From the NCBI GenBank assembly GCA_037178975.1, contig JASJZH010000002.1, positions 2,604,001 through 2,668,000 of the forward strand: a DNA stretch of 64,000 bases, read 5' to 3'. Every line of letters starts with the position of its first letter. The stretch's first letter is position 1. Position numbers and translations under genes: made by a program. Positions 1 to 12,411 of this stretch are shown here, piece after piece. The notes under the pieces were generated by a model. The model ran no database searches and had not been told where the DNA came from. It worked only from the letters and a program-made list of their open reading frames with translations. This stretch comes from Oscheius tipulae (lineage: Eukaryota; Nematoda; Chromadorea; Rhabditida; Rhabditidae).

Positions 1-439
1 AGCTAAATTTGCGCGTTCTTTCTTTTTTTTGAAACAGCTCTCCAGCTCAATTGGGTCAAAAGTTATGGCCCAAAGGGCAAACTTTGGGTCAACTTGATAG
101 TATCCTCCGGAACGCTATTGTGGAAACCTAAACAATAGTATGAAAATTGCCTTGATCAGTCGGCTAAACCCACTGTCGAACATATGCTAGGCAAGCAAAC
201 TCATAGTTCACTCGAGCAATCTCTTATTGCACAAAAGGCACTTTCCGAGTCACCTCTAATGGGTACTTGGGTCATAAACTGACACTTACACTGTCGGGAA
301 AAACTTAAAGATCAGTCTTTTCGAGACCGTTCCATCTTTTGCAACAGCGGACACACAGATGGTTCAAATGTTAGTTTTGCTTTGATCCATACAAATATTT
401 ATACCTTGTCTCCCCGTACAAGAGCATACCACCTTTTAG
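1..439. other. non-coding start of window
   Basis: No reading frame here resembles a known protein. The stretch precedes the first recognisable exon of the TTC39-like gene and may hold its promoter and a 5' exon, but I could not find an initial ATG exon comparable to that of the second copy at 3582. An AG acceptor at 438-439 (ccttttag) starts the first exon I can support. Confidence 0.4.
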
Positions 440-2645
440 AAAGGAGTCGGCTGAGATCGATGAGTCTATTACATTGGTGAGAAAGGCTCTAGAACTCTAC
501 CTGGGGAATAATTTCAACGATTCTCTTGAGCTCTTGAGCGACGGGTAAAGTAGTAACAAAGTTATCAAGGCAACTTTTCAGAAAAGACCAGATTTATACG
601 TCTGTAGCCTATGCCCTGTACCACTTTATAGAAGCAATCATGCGCTTCGATAAGGTTTTACATTACTTATACTGTCCATGACGACTTCTATACAGGTGTC
701 TTTGAAAAATGCAAGTGAGATCTGCAAGAATTCATTGCAACTGGTCAATAATAAAAGGAAGATCTACTCGTGGAAAGATACACTGTTTCTAGGAGAGGGT
801 GTAGTCTACACCGACGGTACGTTCTTAACTTTCCGTTTAGATATATTTGACTGGATGTGGTCATAAAAAATTTCTAGAAGAGCTCCACGCGGAAGTCCTC
901 TCTGCCTACTGTCTCCTCTTCAAATCTGCCCTCATCTTTCTTCAAGACGATAAATTCTCCAGTTTCCTGAAAGCTGCTCTGTCTATCCGATCCAGTTATC
1001 GTATTTTCAGGTCCAAACATTAGGGATGGTCCAGACAAAATTAGTTTCAGGTACTGTGAAGGGATGACCGTTTCTGGAAACTCAAGTCTTGATAGAGAGT
1101 TCCAAGCGGGAGTTAAATTGGGTAAATCCCATATGGATTGTTTCAGAGAAATCAAATCTAGGTCTGGGTCTCTTTCACATGGTTCTATCAACCCTTACCC
1201 CAAAAGTTGTGCATTTGCTGGAAGTTGCTGGTTTCAGAGGTGCGAAGGTCACTTTTTTCTACTCTCTCGTAGATGTATTTTACAGACTTCCGGCGTCGAA
1301 GAGCTCGTCGCCTGCTCAAAAATTTCTGATACTCTCTTCTCTTCTTTCGCTCGTAACATCTTGACCTCTTGGAATTTGTTGGGATCTTATATTTTTGGCA
1401 TTGGAGGTCCAGTCATTCAGCCGCAAATAGTTCACGCAACAGTACAACAACACTTACACAGCCAACAAATGAACCTTTTTTCTAGGGTATCTTGGATCTG
1501 TATTTTCTTGGCCGCCAAAAAGTACTCGCTGGAGAGTTTGCAGCTGCGGCTAATTTTTTCCAGAAGAGTCTAGATGTTTTGGGCGAGAAAGAATCCTTCA
1601 AGGTTGCATGTTATTGGGAGTTATTGTGAGTTTTTTTATTAAAAGTCTAATCAATGTGATTTAGCCTTTTACATTCTTACAACAGCGATCATGTACAAGC
1701 TCTTCAGTGTGCAAACCATCTTCACGACTTCAACTGGTCTCACTGTGTCTTCAGCTATGTCCGTCTCATCTGTACACTTGCTTGCAACAATGGTAGAGGG
1801 AGTGAGGAGACCGACTCTTTGGCCAGGTAGAACTTCCAATCCGTCATAATAGAAAGACCCTACCGGATTCAGAAACATTGACTCTTTACGTCAGAGAATA
1901 GCTGGTCGAGCTGTACCATTCGAAAAATATTGTAGCAGGAGAGCTGAATGGATTTTAGAAGGGAAAAGACAGCTTTTTGCCAAATGGGTAACTTTTTTTT
2001 AAACGGTCACTTTATACCTGGTGCGCTCTCCACCTCGACTCGAACTTCACCACGCTAAAGTTATGGTGCGCGTCTCCTCTGACTTTTCTCACCCTGTTGT
2101 TCCAAAAATTTCGTTGCATTCAGGAATTCATCTACATGTGGAACAGTTTTGAACCTCTCTCACGAAGCAAAAAGTGTACGAAGCAAGTTGTGGATGAGGT
2201 TGAAGCTCATTGGAAGGAGGACCATCGCAATGGTTACTTTGTTTTCCCCCAAAATAGCATTATTCAGATCAATTGGATGAGCTGTGTTATGATTTGATCC
2301 GTGGTGTCTGCTATAGAATACTGGGTGAACTTCAAAAGGCAGAAAGCTGCTTCGACAAAATTATTAGGTAAGTGGTTATAGTTTTTGAGTAAACTGTCAG
2401 TTAAGAAATGTGAAAAAGCTGCCAGAGTACTATTATTTTTATCCGTTCGCTCTGTACGAGATGTCTCGAGTCAAATACGAGGGAGGAAAACGAGAAGTAA
2501 GTTTGTACTTGAATTTTGAAAATGTAAGTTTCAGGAATCCACCGCACTCTTGAAGAAAATCCTACACAAAAAGAAGTTTCTCCTGGAGAACAAGGTTCAC
2601 ACAAGAGCCAGATGTATGCTGAAACTGTTGAACGAGCAGAACTAA
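440..2645 (+). CDS. TTC39-family TPR protein, copy 1 (5' end unresolved)
   Basis: TTC39 proteins are cytoplasmic tetratricopeptide-repeat scaffolds (DUF3808 superfamily) of poorly defined role. Spliced exons give the family landmarks in order: LELYLGNNFNDSLELL, then SVAYALYHFIEAIM, EELHAEVLSAYCLL, an [17 protein letters not shown] segment, GILDLYFLGRQKVLAG, CYWELL, QRIAGRAVPFEKY, EFIYMWNSF and YPFALYEMSRV, ending at TAA. Introns are about 37-135 nt; the one at 1122-1161 is 40 nt and restores the [10 protein letters not shown] join. All exons stay open, so the gene looks intact, but it is more diverged from the family than the copy downstream (for example EAGVKLG has become QAGVKLG). No convincing first exon or ATG was found, so the start given is the first supported exon. 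Copy 2 lies 0.9 kb downstream in the same direction, implying tandem duplication. Confidence 0.75.
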
Positions 2646-3581
2646 ATCTCTTTGTGTACAATCTATTTCTAGTCTGAACTGAATGATAAATGTTGGGCCA
2701 TGATCTCGACCGCCTTTATTTTACAGACATCGTAAAGAGTCATTCATGCCACGATATTTGCTTGGTGCAATTCTTTCGAAAGACAGTGAACCCTTGAATC
2801 AGTCTTGCACAATTTTTTGTAGAAGCATGGTGGTCTACATGCTCCGAAATATTCCATATTTCTTGGCACGAACCAACTATTGTATGTTGTCCTTAATTAC
2901 TGTCATGATCCTACATGCTAGTAATTAAAAAACCAGAGTTTTCATTCTTTACATTTTAAACCTACTAGGTTTCATTTTTCAACATTGACTTTTTGCTTTG
3001 TGCAAATTATAGTGGTGGTTCTGATACACAAAGTTATCAGCTTCATCATAGGTTCTCCCCCACAAAATGACGTTCGTTCGTCCTTGTGAACTAAGAACAC
3101 TAAATTGTCTCTTCTTCCCGGACATTTTTCACCAGCTGATAAGCAGCTGCCCGTGGCGTTTTTCTCCCTTAGTTCTGATAAAGGTCTTCTCTTCTAAAAA
3201 AAAAAGTGAGCTTTGACTCTCACGCCACCTTCTTGACCTTCCCTAAATTAAATCCTGCACCCGAGAAGGCTAAACAAACGTTGCCAGAAATAATTTGATG
3301 CCGCTTAATCATTGTAGCAGCTCTGCCCTCTTCAACGAGAGACAATCCTGATAAGCTGGCTGCTTAGCAACACGGCCGGGGGGAGATTAGCTATGCGTAC
3401 ATTTCAAGAAACATTGATACTGTTTTTAACATGTGCATATTAATCCAGGGCCATTGTCTTCGCCTAGTTTTTTTTTAACTTGTCATGTAGGACTCTAAGC
3501 TTCCGCTTTTCTATTTCCTTTTCCTTTTAATATTTTCTAGCGCCTTTATAAAAACTCAAAAAAAAAAAGTTTCTTGTAGAG
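2646..3581. other. intergenic region upstream of TTC39-like copy 2
   Basis: AT-rich, with no coding frame I can support. A TATA-like tttataaaa at 3545-3553 lies about 30-40 bp before the ATG of the next gene, and a pyrimidine-poor ttcttgtag sits just before that ATG; this could be a core promoter or a trans-splice acceptor. Nothing else is evident. Confidence 0.35.
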
Positions 3582-5874
<2,293 letters not shown>

Positions 5875-5919
5875 CTTTGTCTTGTGTTAAATGTACAAAA
5901 ATGGATTCATATCAATAAT

Positions 5920-7037
5920 TTATTGGGAAATGACAGGAGAAATAGTCAATGGTAGAATAGGCCTCTGTCCGAGGGAGAATGTACCATTTGTATCTTCGTT
6001 TATCTGCAAGTCGAAGGTGAAAAACAGGGGTTTGTTACCGTTGTGAGACTAAGATATCCGTATTGACTGCCCTTCTTGTTCAATTCTTCAAAGTTTAGCT
6101 TTTCTTCATTCAAAAGAGCAGCAGGGCAGGTTACAATATTACCACCATGGACGACAAAGAGAATATTACCTGGAAATGCTAAGAAATGAATTTAACTCCT
6201 AGCAAACCGTCAAGGTGCCTCTTCAGAAGCTTGTTTATAACTCGTTCCGATCTCTTGTAGAAATTTTCTGCGACTTCGCCATATTCCAGTTCATCCACTG
6301 TCATGATCGGTAACACAGAAGAGTCAGCATTGTATCCTGAAACGATAAAGTGCGGTAGCGAGCGGCGGCACGGTGCAAGCCTTTAGCGTGTTACAGGTAC
6401 CATCTGAGGCTGGGCAAATTAACAAACGAACATTTTATGTTCGTTGCCTACCTAGTATTTCCAATTCCTTTGGATCGATGAAATTTGGCTTGAAGGTCTT
6501 GAACCATTCCATCCACTCGAAAATTCCTGGCTCGACGCGGAATTTTAAGGACTCGTCTGAATGTCGCGTTAATTAGGGACATTTATAGTTTTACCATATC
6601 CGTCAATGAAAGCCTGGGCAGTTTCTACGCATCGAAAAGAAGGAGATGTGTAGATATAGTTTATTACTAGCTTTTTGTACGAGAATGCCTTTCCTATGAA
6701 AACTTTCTCTGTATTATCTGCTCACTCACCAGTCAGTCTCGCTGAATATTTGCCCATTTCGGTCAGCGGTGGATCCCAGCGATAGCTCTCCCATCCGTCT
6801 AACCTTGCTGGAAGGGAGGTCGGTAGATTTAAGTCAAATGGTTCATATCTAAAAGACGCTTTCTAGGGAAAAACTTAGAAGGATACCTTCCGTTTTCGTC
6901 GAAAGCCGTCTTCAAGTATGTTTCACCCCTATGAATCCATTCTGGACGGAGACAGTCACATCTTGAACTTACTTAGACAAGCATATAAAAACGAACCTTT
7001 CAGCATGTCGAAGAAAGAAAAGTTTCCGATTTTCCAT
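5920..7037 (-). CDS. histidine phosphatase superfamily protein (PGAM/UBASH3-like)
   Basis: Branch-1 histidine phosphatase. The first exon reads MENRKLFFLRHAER, the RHG-type catalytic motif with Ala in place of Gly (RHAER); this His is the expected phospho-acceptor. Later exons give KTAFDENGRYEPFDLNLP, WDPPLTEMGKYSARLTG, YTSPSFRCVETAQAF (second catalytic Arg), FRVEPGIFEWMEWF and NILFVVHGGNIVTC, where the His of VVHGG is the second catalytic His. The C-terminus ends PVISQ with TAA inside caataaatta, so the stop overlaps a poly(A)-signal-like AATAAA. The exon set and motif spacing resemble the C-terminal phosphatase domain of UBASH3 and its nematode relatives; no SH3 or UBA domain is present. 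Substrate unknown. Six or seven short introns; the join of exons 1 and 2 (after HAER) is the weakest. Confidence 0.82.
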
Positions 7038-7223
7038 TGGACACAGAAAAGTGAGCGAGGGGAGAGTACTTTCGAAAATGTTCGTGGACGGGGGAGGATT
7101 ACGAGAGATCAAAGAACCAACAATTTCAAATAACTGTTTGAACAAACTAGAAAGACATGTTTTTTAGCATCTTTTTTGACAGCAGGGGAAATTTATTGTC
7201 AATTAGTTATTGGAGAAGGTAAG

Positions 7224-7498
7224 TCAACTTCCAACTGGCAAAACCGTCGTAGACGGACGATTCTTCGCGTGTATTACAATTTCTGGCACAACGGCTACAG
7301 CCACTAGACATATGAATAAAACGGTTAAACAGATCATGGAACAGATCAGGGTAGCCGAGACACCACAGCAGCATCTTCTCTCTTTGTAATAATCGCGATG
7401 AGCAAAAGGTAACGGACTAAAAACAAATCTGCTTTCAGAATAAAGAAGAATTACTTCTCACAAACCATGGACACATTGGAAATTGCTGGTTTCCTCAT
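7224..7498 (-). CDS. putative small single-pass membrane protein
   Basis: The best-supported part is one exon (about 7224-7438) that reads HRDYYKERRCCCGVSATL, then a strongly hydrophobic stretch (about 22 residues of I, L, V, F, C and A), then a short hydrophilic tail ending VLPVGS and TGA. Three adjacent cysteines after basic residues, directly before the membrane span, look like a palmitoylation site (inference). Upstream, a cttttgtttttag-type acceptor and a possible first exon beginning MRKPAISN can be joined in frame, giving about 65 residues. I do not recognise the protein. It lies upstream of the phosphatase gene on the same strand, 187 bp away, so co-transcription is possible. It could be a chance hydrophobic frame, but the splice site and the clean topology favour a gene. 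Confidence 0.42.
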
Positions 7499-8380
7499 TT
7501 TCTTATTCCTTAAGAGATTTTAATGACAACAAGAGTTGCTGAAGTAGCTGGAAAAAAATTTTGGTTCCTTCTGAAAAGAATGTTTAAATAAGCGAAAGAA
7601 GAAACCCAGAAGGTTTGGAAAAAGAGATGATGTTTGTCATGCTTGGGCATTCAAAAACAATTTGAAAGAGAAAAATTGTTACGATGGGGCTTATCAGTAT
7701 GGAACGAGACAGCTGTGAAGAAGAGCCCTGTGCGACACACCACTAGAATTGACTGGCACGATAGCTTTTCGCTCTGAATCATAAGCAAAGGTGGAGAAAC
7801 ATTGAGCTGGTGACTATTCATTTTTTTCTGTGAAGTATAGCTAACAATCAGACATATAGAGAAATAGACCTTCAACAATCTCTTTCTACAGGGTGACACA
7901 TAATTACGAATACATTTCGTGGCAAACGACTCGGATCATTAATTGACTCTAGACATTAACAAGCATGCTCTTGGATTAGTAAGTAATAATGTTCAACCTC
8001 AAATTTTAATATATCCCGTACCCAGCTCCTTAAACCTTCAAATGGTAGAATATTTAAGGTTTCTTGAGCAATCTAGACTTACTGGCTCTCACGCGCCGAG
8101 CGACCTTCCTTGTGGAACATGATGATTGATTCATGGTGGACAGGGGGTTTTGTCATTCTGAAAATTGCACATGTGTCGACATAAGATGGAATAATATTAA
8201 ATAAAGAAACTTCTAAAAACTATAAATGTAAAAAACCGATAACGCAAAAAAGCGTAAACATTCGTTGAAAGTCTGTTTTATGTATTCTGCTTACTTTGGC
8301 AATAATACAGTTTCAGCTGTTTGGATCTCCATCATACTCTCGGAAGTTACTTCCTTTATGGTCCCAAATCATACGGGAGT
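7499..8380. other. intergenic, upstream of the nuclear receptor cluster
   Basis: No coding frame supported on either strand. It separates minus-strand genes on the left from plus-strand receptors on the right, so it must hold promoters for both directions; the recognisable part begins at the conserved block at 8381. Confidence 0.35.
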
Positions 8381-8533
8381 CACAACTTTTGTGATTTGGT
8401 TTGTTATCACGTGCCATAGAGCAAATACGACGAGTGTATCTTCTCTATCCTAATAGAAAATCGCTTTTGTGATTTCTGTGGCCGGAATTTCTTTCTGGTG
8501 TTGGCATATTTTATTTTTTCTCACATATTACAG
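8381..8533 (+). promoter_or_regulatory. conserved upstream block of receptor 1
   Basis: Starts with CACAACTTTTGTG (inverted CACAA/TTGTG), followed 15 bp later by TATCACGTGCCATAGAGCA with an E-box CACGTG at 8408-8413, and ends in a pyrimidine tract plus attacag directly before the ATG (a splice or spliced-leader acceptor). The same order and spacing recurs before receptors 2 and 3. Confidence 0.6.
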
Positions 8534-10132
8534 ATGAACTGTCTCATCTGCCAGGCACCTTGTTCCGGTCACCACTATAAAGTTCTGTCATGTCGTGCCT
8601 GTGCTGGATTTTTTCGTCGAACAGTACAAATGAAGTTAAGATACAGATGTAAGAGTGCGGGAAACTGCATTGTCACTAGAGGTAGGTATTTTTGCGCCGG
8701 GTAAATATGCAAAATGTTTCAGAAACAAGATTCTGCTGCAGATTCTGTCGTATGCAAAAATGCTTAGTGGTCGGGATGGTAATGGAAGAGGAGCCGGCCG
8801 TCTCTCCCAACTTCCATCTGGACACAAGCGATTCGGTAACCTGTAAAGTATAAATCTCTCTACTACTAAAGTGCAATGTGACCTTCTGTCCATGCGTCAC
8901 CACGAAACAAAAGCTGGCATAGCATGCCAAAATTTTAGTTGACAAGTCAGAAACTTTGTGGGAAACTTGGGAACTTCTGCTATTGGGGATGCGACGCAGC
9001 CGCCTGTTGTCAATGCTGAGACAAGACGGCAAAGCCGTCATAGACAGCTGGTAATATCTTAAAATTCAGGTATTGTCCTCAACGAATGACGTTCAACTGC
9101 CAAATCTGGAAGAGTGGGACTGGTTCACACCAGAGGCCATTTTAAATAAAAACGAGGAGTTTGTTGCTTTTATGAAAGACAAATGCAATAGGATTTTAAG
9201 CAAAGTAGGACTAGTTCAGTTTTTCCTCAAGCTAAATTCAGCCGTATACCACTCCAAGTCAGCCGTATACATTAAGTGTGTGTCAGCAATCTGCGTTGGC
9301 ATATAAGTTACATGAAGGAAAATGGCCAGAAGTTAAAGTTTCAGTATGTTTTTGATAAATTGTTGATATTTCCGATTTAGGAACTCCGGCTGTTAAACGT
9401 ATGTATGATGGACCAATTTATTATGACTTATTGCAAGGAAATGATTCATATTGCCGATTTTCTAATGGACATTGAGCCTTTCACAAGACTAGCTTTGAGA
9501 GACAAAGTGAGGACTGCTAGACGAAATACAATAACCTGTTCAGGCTTTAATTTATGTTCGCTACGAGGTGAACTTCTTCTACATTAACCGCATGGAGATT
9601 TCGGTCAAATATCTCGGCAACGATCCAGAAAACTCCAAATCTATTACCCACGATGGCTGCCTTTTCGACTACAAGAACTCAAAATTTGACGTCTCTTCCG
9701 TCTGTAACATTTCAGAAGAACAGTTCAAGGACTTGCTGATAACTAGCGAGACACAATTCGCAAACCTATTCGCCAATAATTTCAAGAAAGTGCTGCCAGA
9801 CGACTTTGAGATACAGTATCTGCTAATGAGAAGCTTGTGGAGTCTTCATGGCATAAAAGGAATCAGCAAGGAGGCTCTTACTGTTGCGGACGGGGTGCTG
9901 TCACAATTGGATGACGAAATTGCATACTATTACAAGCACGAAAAGAAGCTCGCCAACGTTGCTAGCAGAATTTACAAACTTCATAACTTGCTGACAGCAT
10001 TAGAGGTTTGTTACTGGACCATGTCAAAACAGACGTTTTCAGCGAGTTGGCGAGGGAAAATTGGAAGACAAGCAGATGTGGAGGACTTTCGATATTTTCA
10101 AGCTCGACGTATGCATGGACCTTGGTGTCTAG
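8534..10132 (+). CDS. nuclear hormone receptor 1 of tandem cluster
   Basis: Ligand-regulated transcription factor of the expanded nematode NHR family. The N-terminal DNA-binding domain has the eight zinc cysteines in two C4 fingers: CLICQAPC...CRACAGFFRR (P-box region CRACAGFF), then CRFCRMQKC closing finger two. The ligand-binding domain follows, with MIHIADFLMDIEPFTRLAL, then VRYEVNFFYINRMEISV, EIQYLLMRSLWSLHGIKGIS and a final exon ending FDIFKLDVCMDLGV and TAG, where the C-terminal FDIFKLD helix would be AF-2 (inference). The ATG directly follows an attacag acceptor. The second intron (about 8831-9069) holds a 200-bp dispersed repeat. Unlike receptors 3 and 4 it lacks the intron at the EEQFK(D/E) position. 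Ligand and targets cannot be inferred. Confidence 0.88.
8854..9057 (-). repeat. dispersed repeat, copy in receptor 1 intron
   Basis: About 200 bp on the minus strand that aligns along its whole length with 41893-42110 in the kinase gene. Shared landmarks include the GACGGC(T/-)TTGCCG-type palindrome near one end, AAGTTCCCAAGTTTCCC in the middle, CTCGTGGTGACGCA-like text and the terminal CTTTAGTAGTAGAGAGAT. No transposase. No obvious terminal inverted repeat, so the class is undetermined. Confidence 0.7.
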
Positions 10133-10451
10133 ATTAGGAATACGTTTCCAGATCTACAGTCTAATTCTTAAAAATAAAGAGAAAAAGGAAATTCGGATCC
10201 GTATAATCAATTTTATCTAACTTGGACAATTAACTCCAAAATATGCATGAGTTATAAAATATGAATGGGATAATAGCTAAAATACCCGGGGCGTGCCAAA
10301 TGAAAAATGACCTTTTTTGTGAACAGACTGTATTGATCGTATCTTCCCAGCATGCATTCTATACGACCCTGCGTTTAAATATACAATTTTTTTCCAGTTA
10401 TGCTGCATTTAAGTGGTATCGGGCGGCTTCTCAATTCAAAATGATCGCTGT
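10133..10451. other. short intergenic spacer between receptors 1 and 2
   Basis: AT-rich 3' flank of receptor 1, including an AATAAA (aaaaataaagag, about 10171-10180) usable as poly(A) signal, then the upstream sequence of receptor 2. No other feature. Confidence 0.4.
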
Positions 10452-10598
10452 CACAACTTTTGTGTCCCGGCATTTTATCACGTGTCATAGAGCACACAAG
10501 CCCGTGTGTCTTCTCTGCCCCAGTAGAAAATCATTTCTGTGCTTTCGGAGTCTTTTTTCTCCCTATTTTTAAGCGGTTTTAACTCTCCTTAATTACAG
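10452..10598 (+). promoter_or_regulatory. conserved upstream block of receptor 2
   Basis: CACAACTTTTGTG at 10452-10464, E-box CACGTG at 10479-10484 inside TATCACGTGTCATAGAGCA, then a CCAGTAGAAAATCATTTCTGTGCTTT stretch also found (with changes) before receptor 1, then aattacag and the ATG. Distance from inverted repeat to ATG is 147 bp (153 and 148 bp in the sister genes). Confidence 0.6.
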
Positions 10599-12040
10599 AT
10601 GAACTGTTCTGTCTGCCAAATACCTTGTTCTGGCCAACACTACAAAGTTCCGTCATGTCGTGCATGTGCAGGATTTTTTCGTCGAACCGTGCAAATGAAA
10701 CTCCGGTACAGATGTAAGAATGTAGGAAATTGTACAATCACTAAAGGTAGGATGTTTTTTGTTTCATCCTTACATAGTAATTTCCAGAAACTCGTTTCTG
10801 CTGTAGATTCTGTCGTATGCAAAAGTGCATAGCGGTAGGAATGGCAATGGAAAACGAGCCGCTCATCTCACCCAGCTTTCATCTGGACACAAGTGATTCG
10901 GTAAGCTTTAAAATATGTACTACATTAAAAAATTCAGATATCGGCTCCTATAAAAGACATTCAATTGCCGAATCTGGAAGAGTGGGACTGGTTCACATAC
11001 GAAGCCATTTTCAACAATAACGAGGAGTTCACAGCTTTTATGAAAAACAAATGCATTCGGATTTTCAGCAAAGTAAGACTGTCATTATCCCGTTAAATAG
11101 CATTTCAGCCGTATACTCCAAGTCAGGCATTCTCTTGGAACGTGTGTCAGCAATCCGCGTCGGCTTATAAACTTCACGAGGCAAAATGGCCAGAAGTGAA
11201 AGTTTCAGTACGTACGTGATTTCAAGAACAGTTTTTAACTGTTTTTGATTATAATATTATAGTGCCAAATTTCACACTTAGGAGCTCCGTCTATTGAATG
11301 TACAAATGATGGAGCAGTTTATCGTAGCATACTGCAAGGAAATGATTCACATTGCCGATTTTCTAATGGAAATAGAACCCTTCACAAGACTATCTTTTAG
11401 GGACAAGGTTAGGACCGCTAGACGAGAAGAACTAAGTTTTTCAGGCACTGATCTACCCTCGCTACGAGTTACACTTCTTTTACATCAATCGCCTTGAGGT
11501 GTCTGTAAGACATCTCGGTAATGATCCGGACTCGTCCATGTCTATTACCCTTGATGGGTGTATTTTCGACTACAAGAACTCAAAATTTGACGTCTCTTCT
11601 ATCTGTAACATACCGGAAGACCAGTTCACGCAGTTGCTGGTATCTAGCGAAACCCAGTTCGATAATCTTTTCGCCAAGAACTTCAAGAAAGTCTTGCCAG
11701 ACGACTTTGAGATACAGTATCTGCTGATGAGAAGCTTGTGGAGTCTTCAAGGAGTAGAGGGGGTCAGCAAAGAGGCTATTATTATTGCGGACGAGGTGCT
11801 TTCCCGCTTAGACGACGAAATTGCATATTATTACAAGCACGAAAAGAAGCTCGCCAACGTTGCTAGCAGAATCTACAAACTTCATAACTTGCTGACAGCA
11901 TTAGAGGTTTTTTGGTTAAATTGATCTTAAGTAATATATATTTTTAGCGTGTTGCTGAGGGCAGAATGGAGGATAAGCAAATGTGGAGAACTTTTGATAT
12001 TTTCAAGCTCGACGTATTTATTGATGATCTTGGTGTTTAG
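10599..12040 (+). CDS. nuclear hormone receptor 2 of tandem cluster
   Basis: Close paralogue of receptor 1. The DNA-binding domain has CSVCQIPC, then CRACAGFFRRTVQMKLRYRC, with CRFCRMQKC in exon 2. A hinge with FHLDTSDS is followed by the ligand-binding domain with MIHIADFLMEIEPFTRLSF, YEIQYLLM-type helix text, LDDEIAYYYKHEKKLANVA and a last exon ending RTFDIFKLDVFIDDLGV before TAG. Exon order, phases and lengths match receptor 1, including loss of the intron present in receptors 3 and 4 at the EDQF(T) position. Over the ligand-binding domain the DNA of receptors 1 and 2 is nearly collinear, implying recent duplication. All eight zinc cysteines are present. Confidence 0.88.
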
Positions 12041-12263
12041 ACAGGCACATAGTAAAGACTTAAATCTCCTACATGTTAGTGGAGCCGAGTTCTTGTCTTG
12101 TATCTCATCCGTACGCTATCTGCAGGCGTTGCAACAGGCGTCGTGCCACCGTCGCACGGCACTATCATATGTCATACCGGAAAGGCATCTCAATTGTTTT
12201 TTGTATTCATTCTGTACTATTATTATAGCAGTAACCCAGAAATTATGGCGCCGCAATCGTTGT
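12041..12263. other. spacer between receptors 2 and 3
   Basis: 3' flank of receptor 2 and distal upstream sequence of receptor 3. A long plus-strand open frame crosses it but shows no conserved text and I do not call it a gene. Confidence 0.35.
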
Positions 12264-12411
12264 CACAACTTTTGTGACCTGGTCTCTTATCGCACGCGAG
12301 CAAACAGACGACCTAGTGTCCTCTCTGTCCCAGTTCAACACCATTATTGTGCTTTCTGAAATTCAAACGCTTCTGTTTTTAAGCTATTTTTTTCAGTGCT
12401 TTAATTTCCAG
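12264..12411 (+). promoter_or_regulatory. conserved upstream block of receptor 3 (E-box lost)
   Basis: CACAACTTTTGTG at 12264-12276 is perfectly kept, 148 bp before the ATG, but the following E-box has decayed (TATCGCACGCGAGCA in place of TATCACGTGYCATAGAGCA). The downstream GTGTCCTCTCTGTCCCAGT stretch still matches receptor 2. Confidence 0.55.

Noticed and set aside
1064..1573. Continuous 169-codon frame in TTC39-like copy 1
   Set aside because: It reads through two introns; the family alignment requires splicing at 1122-1161 and after GFRGAK.
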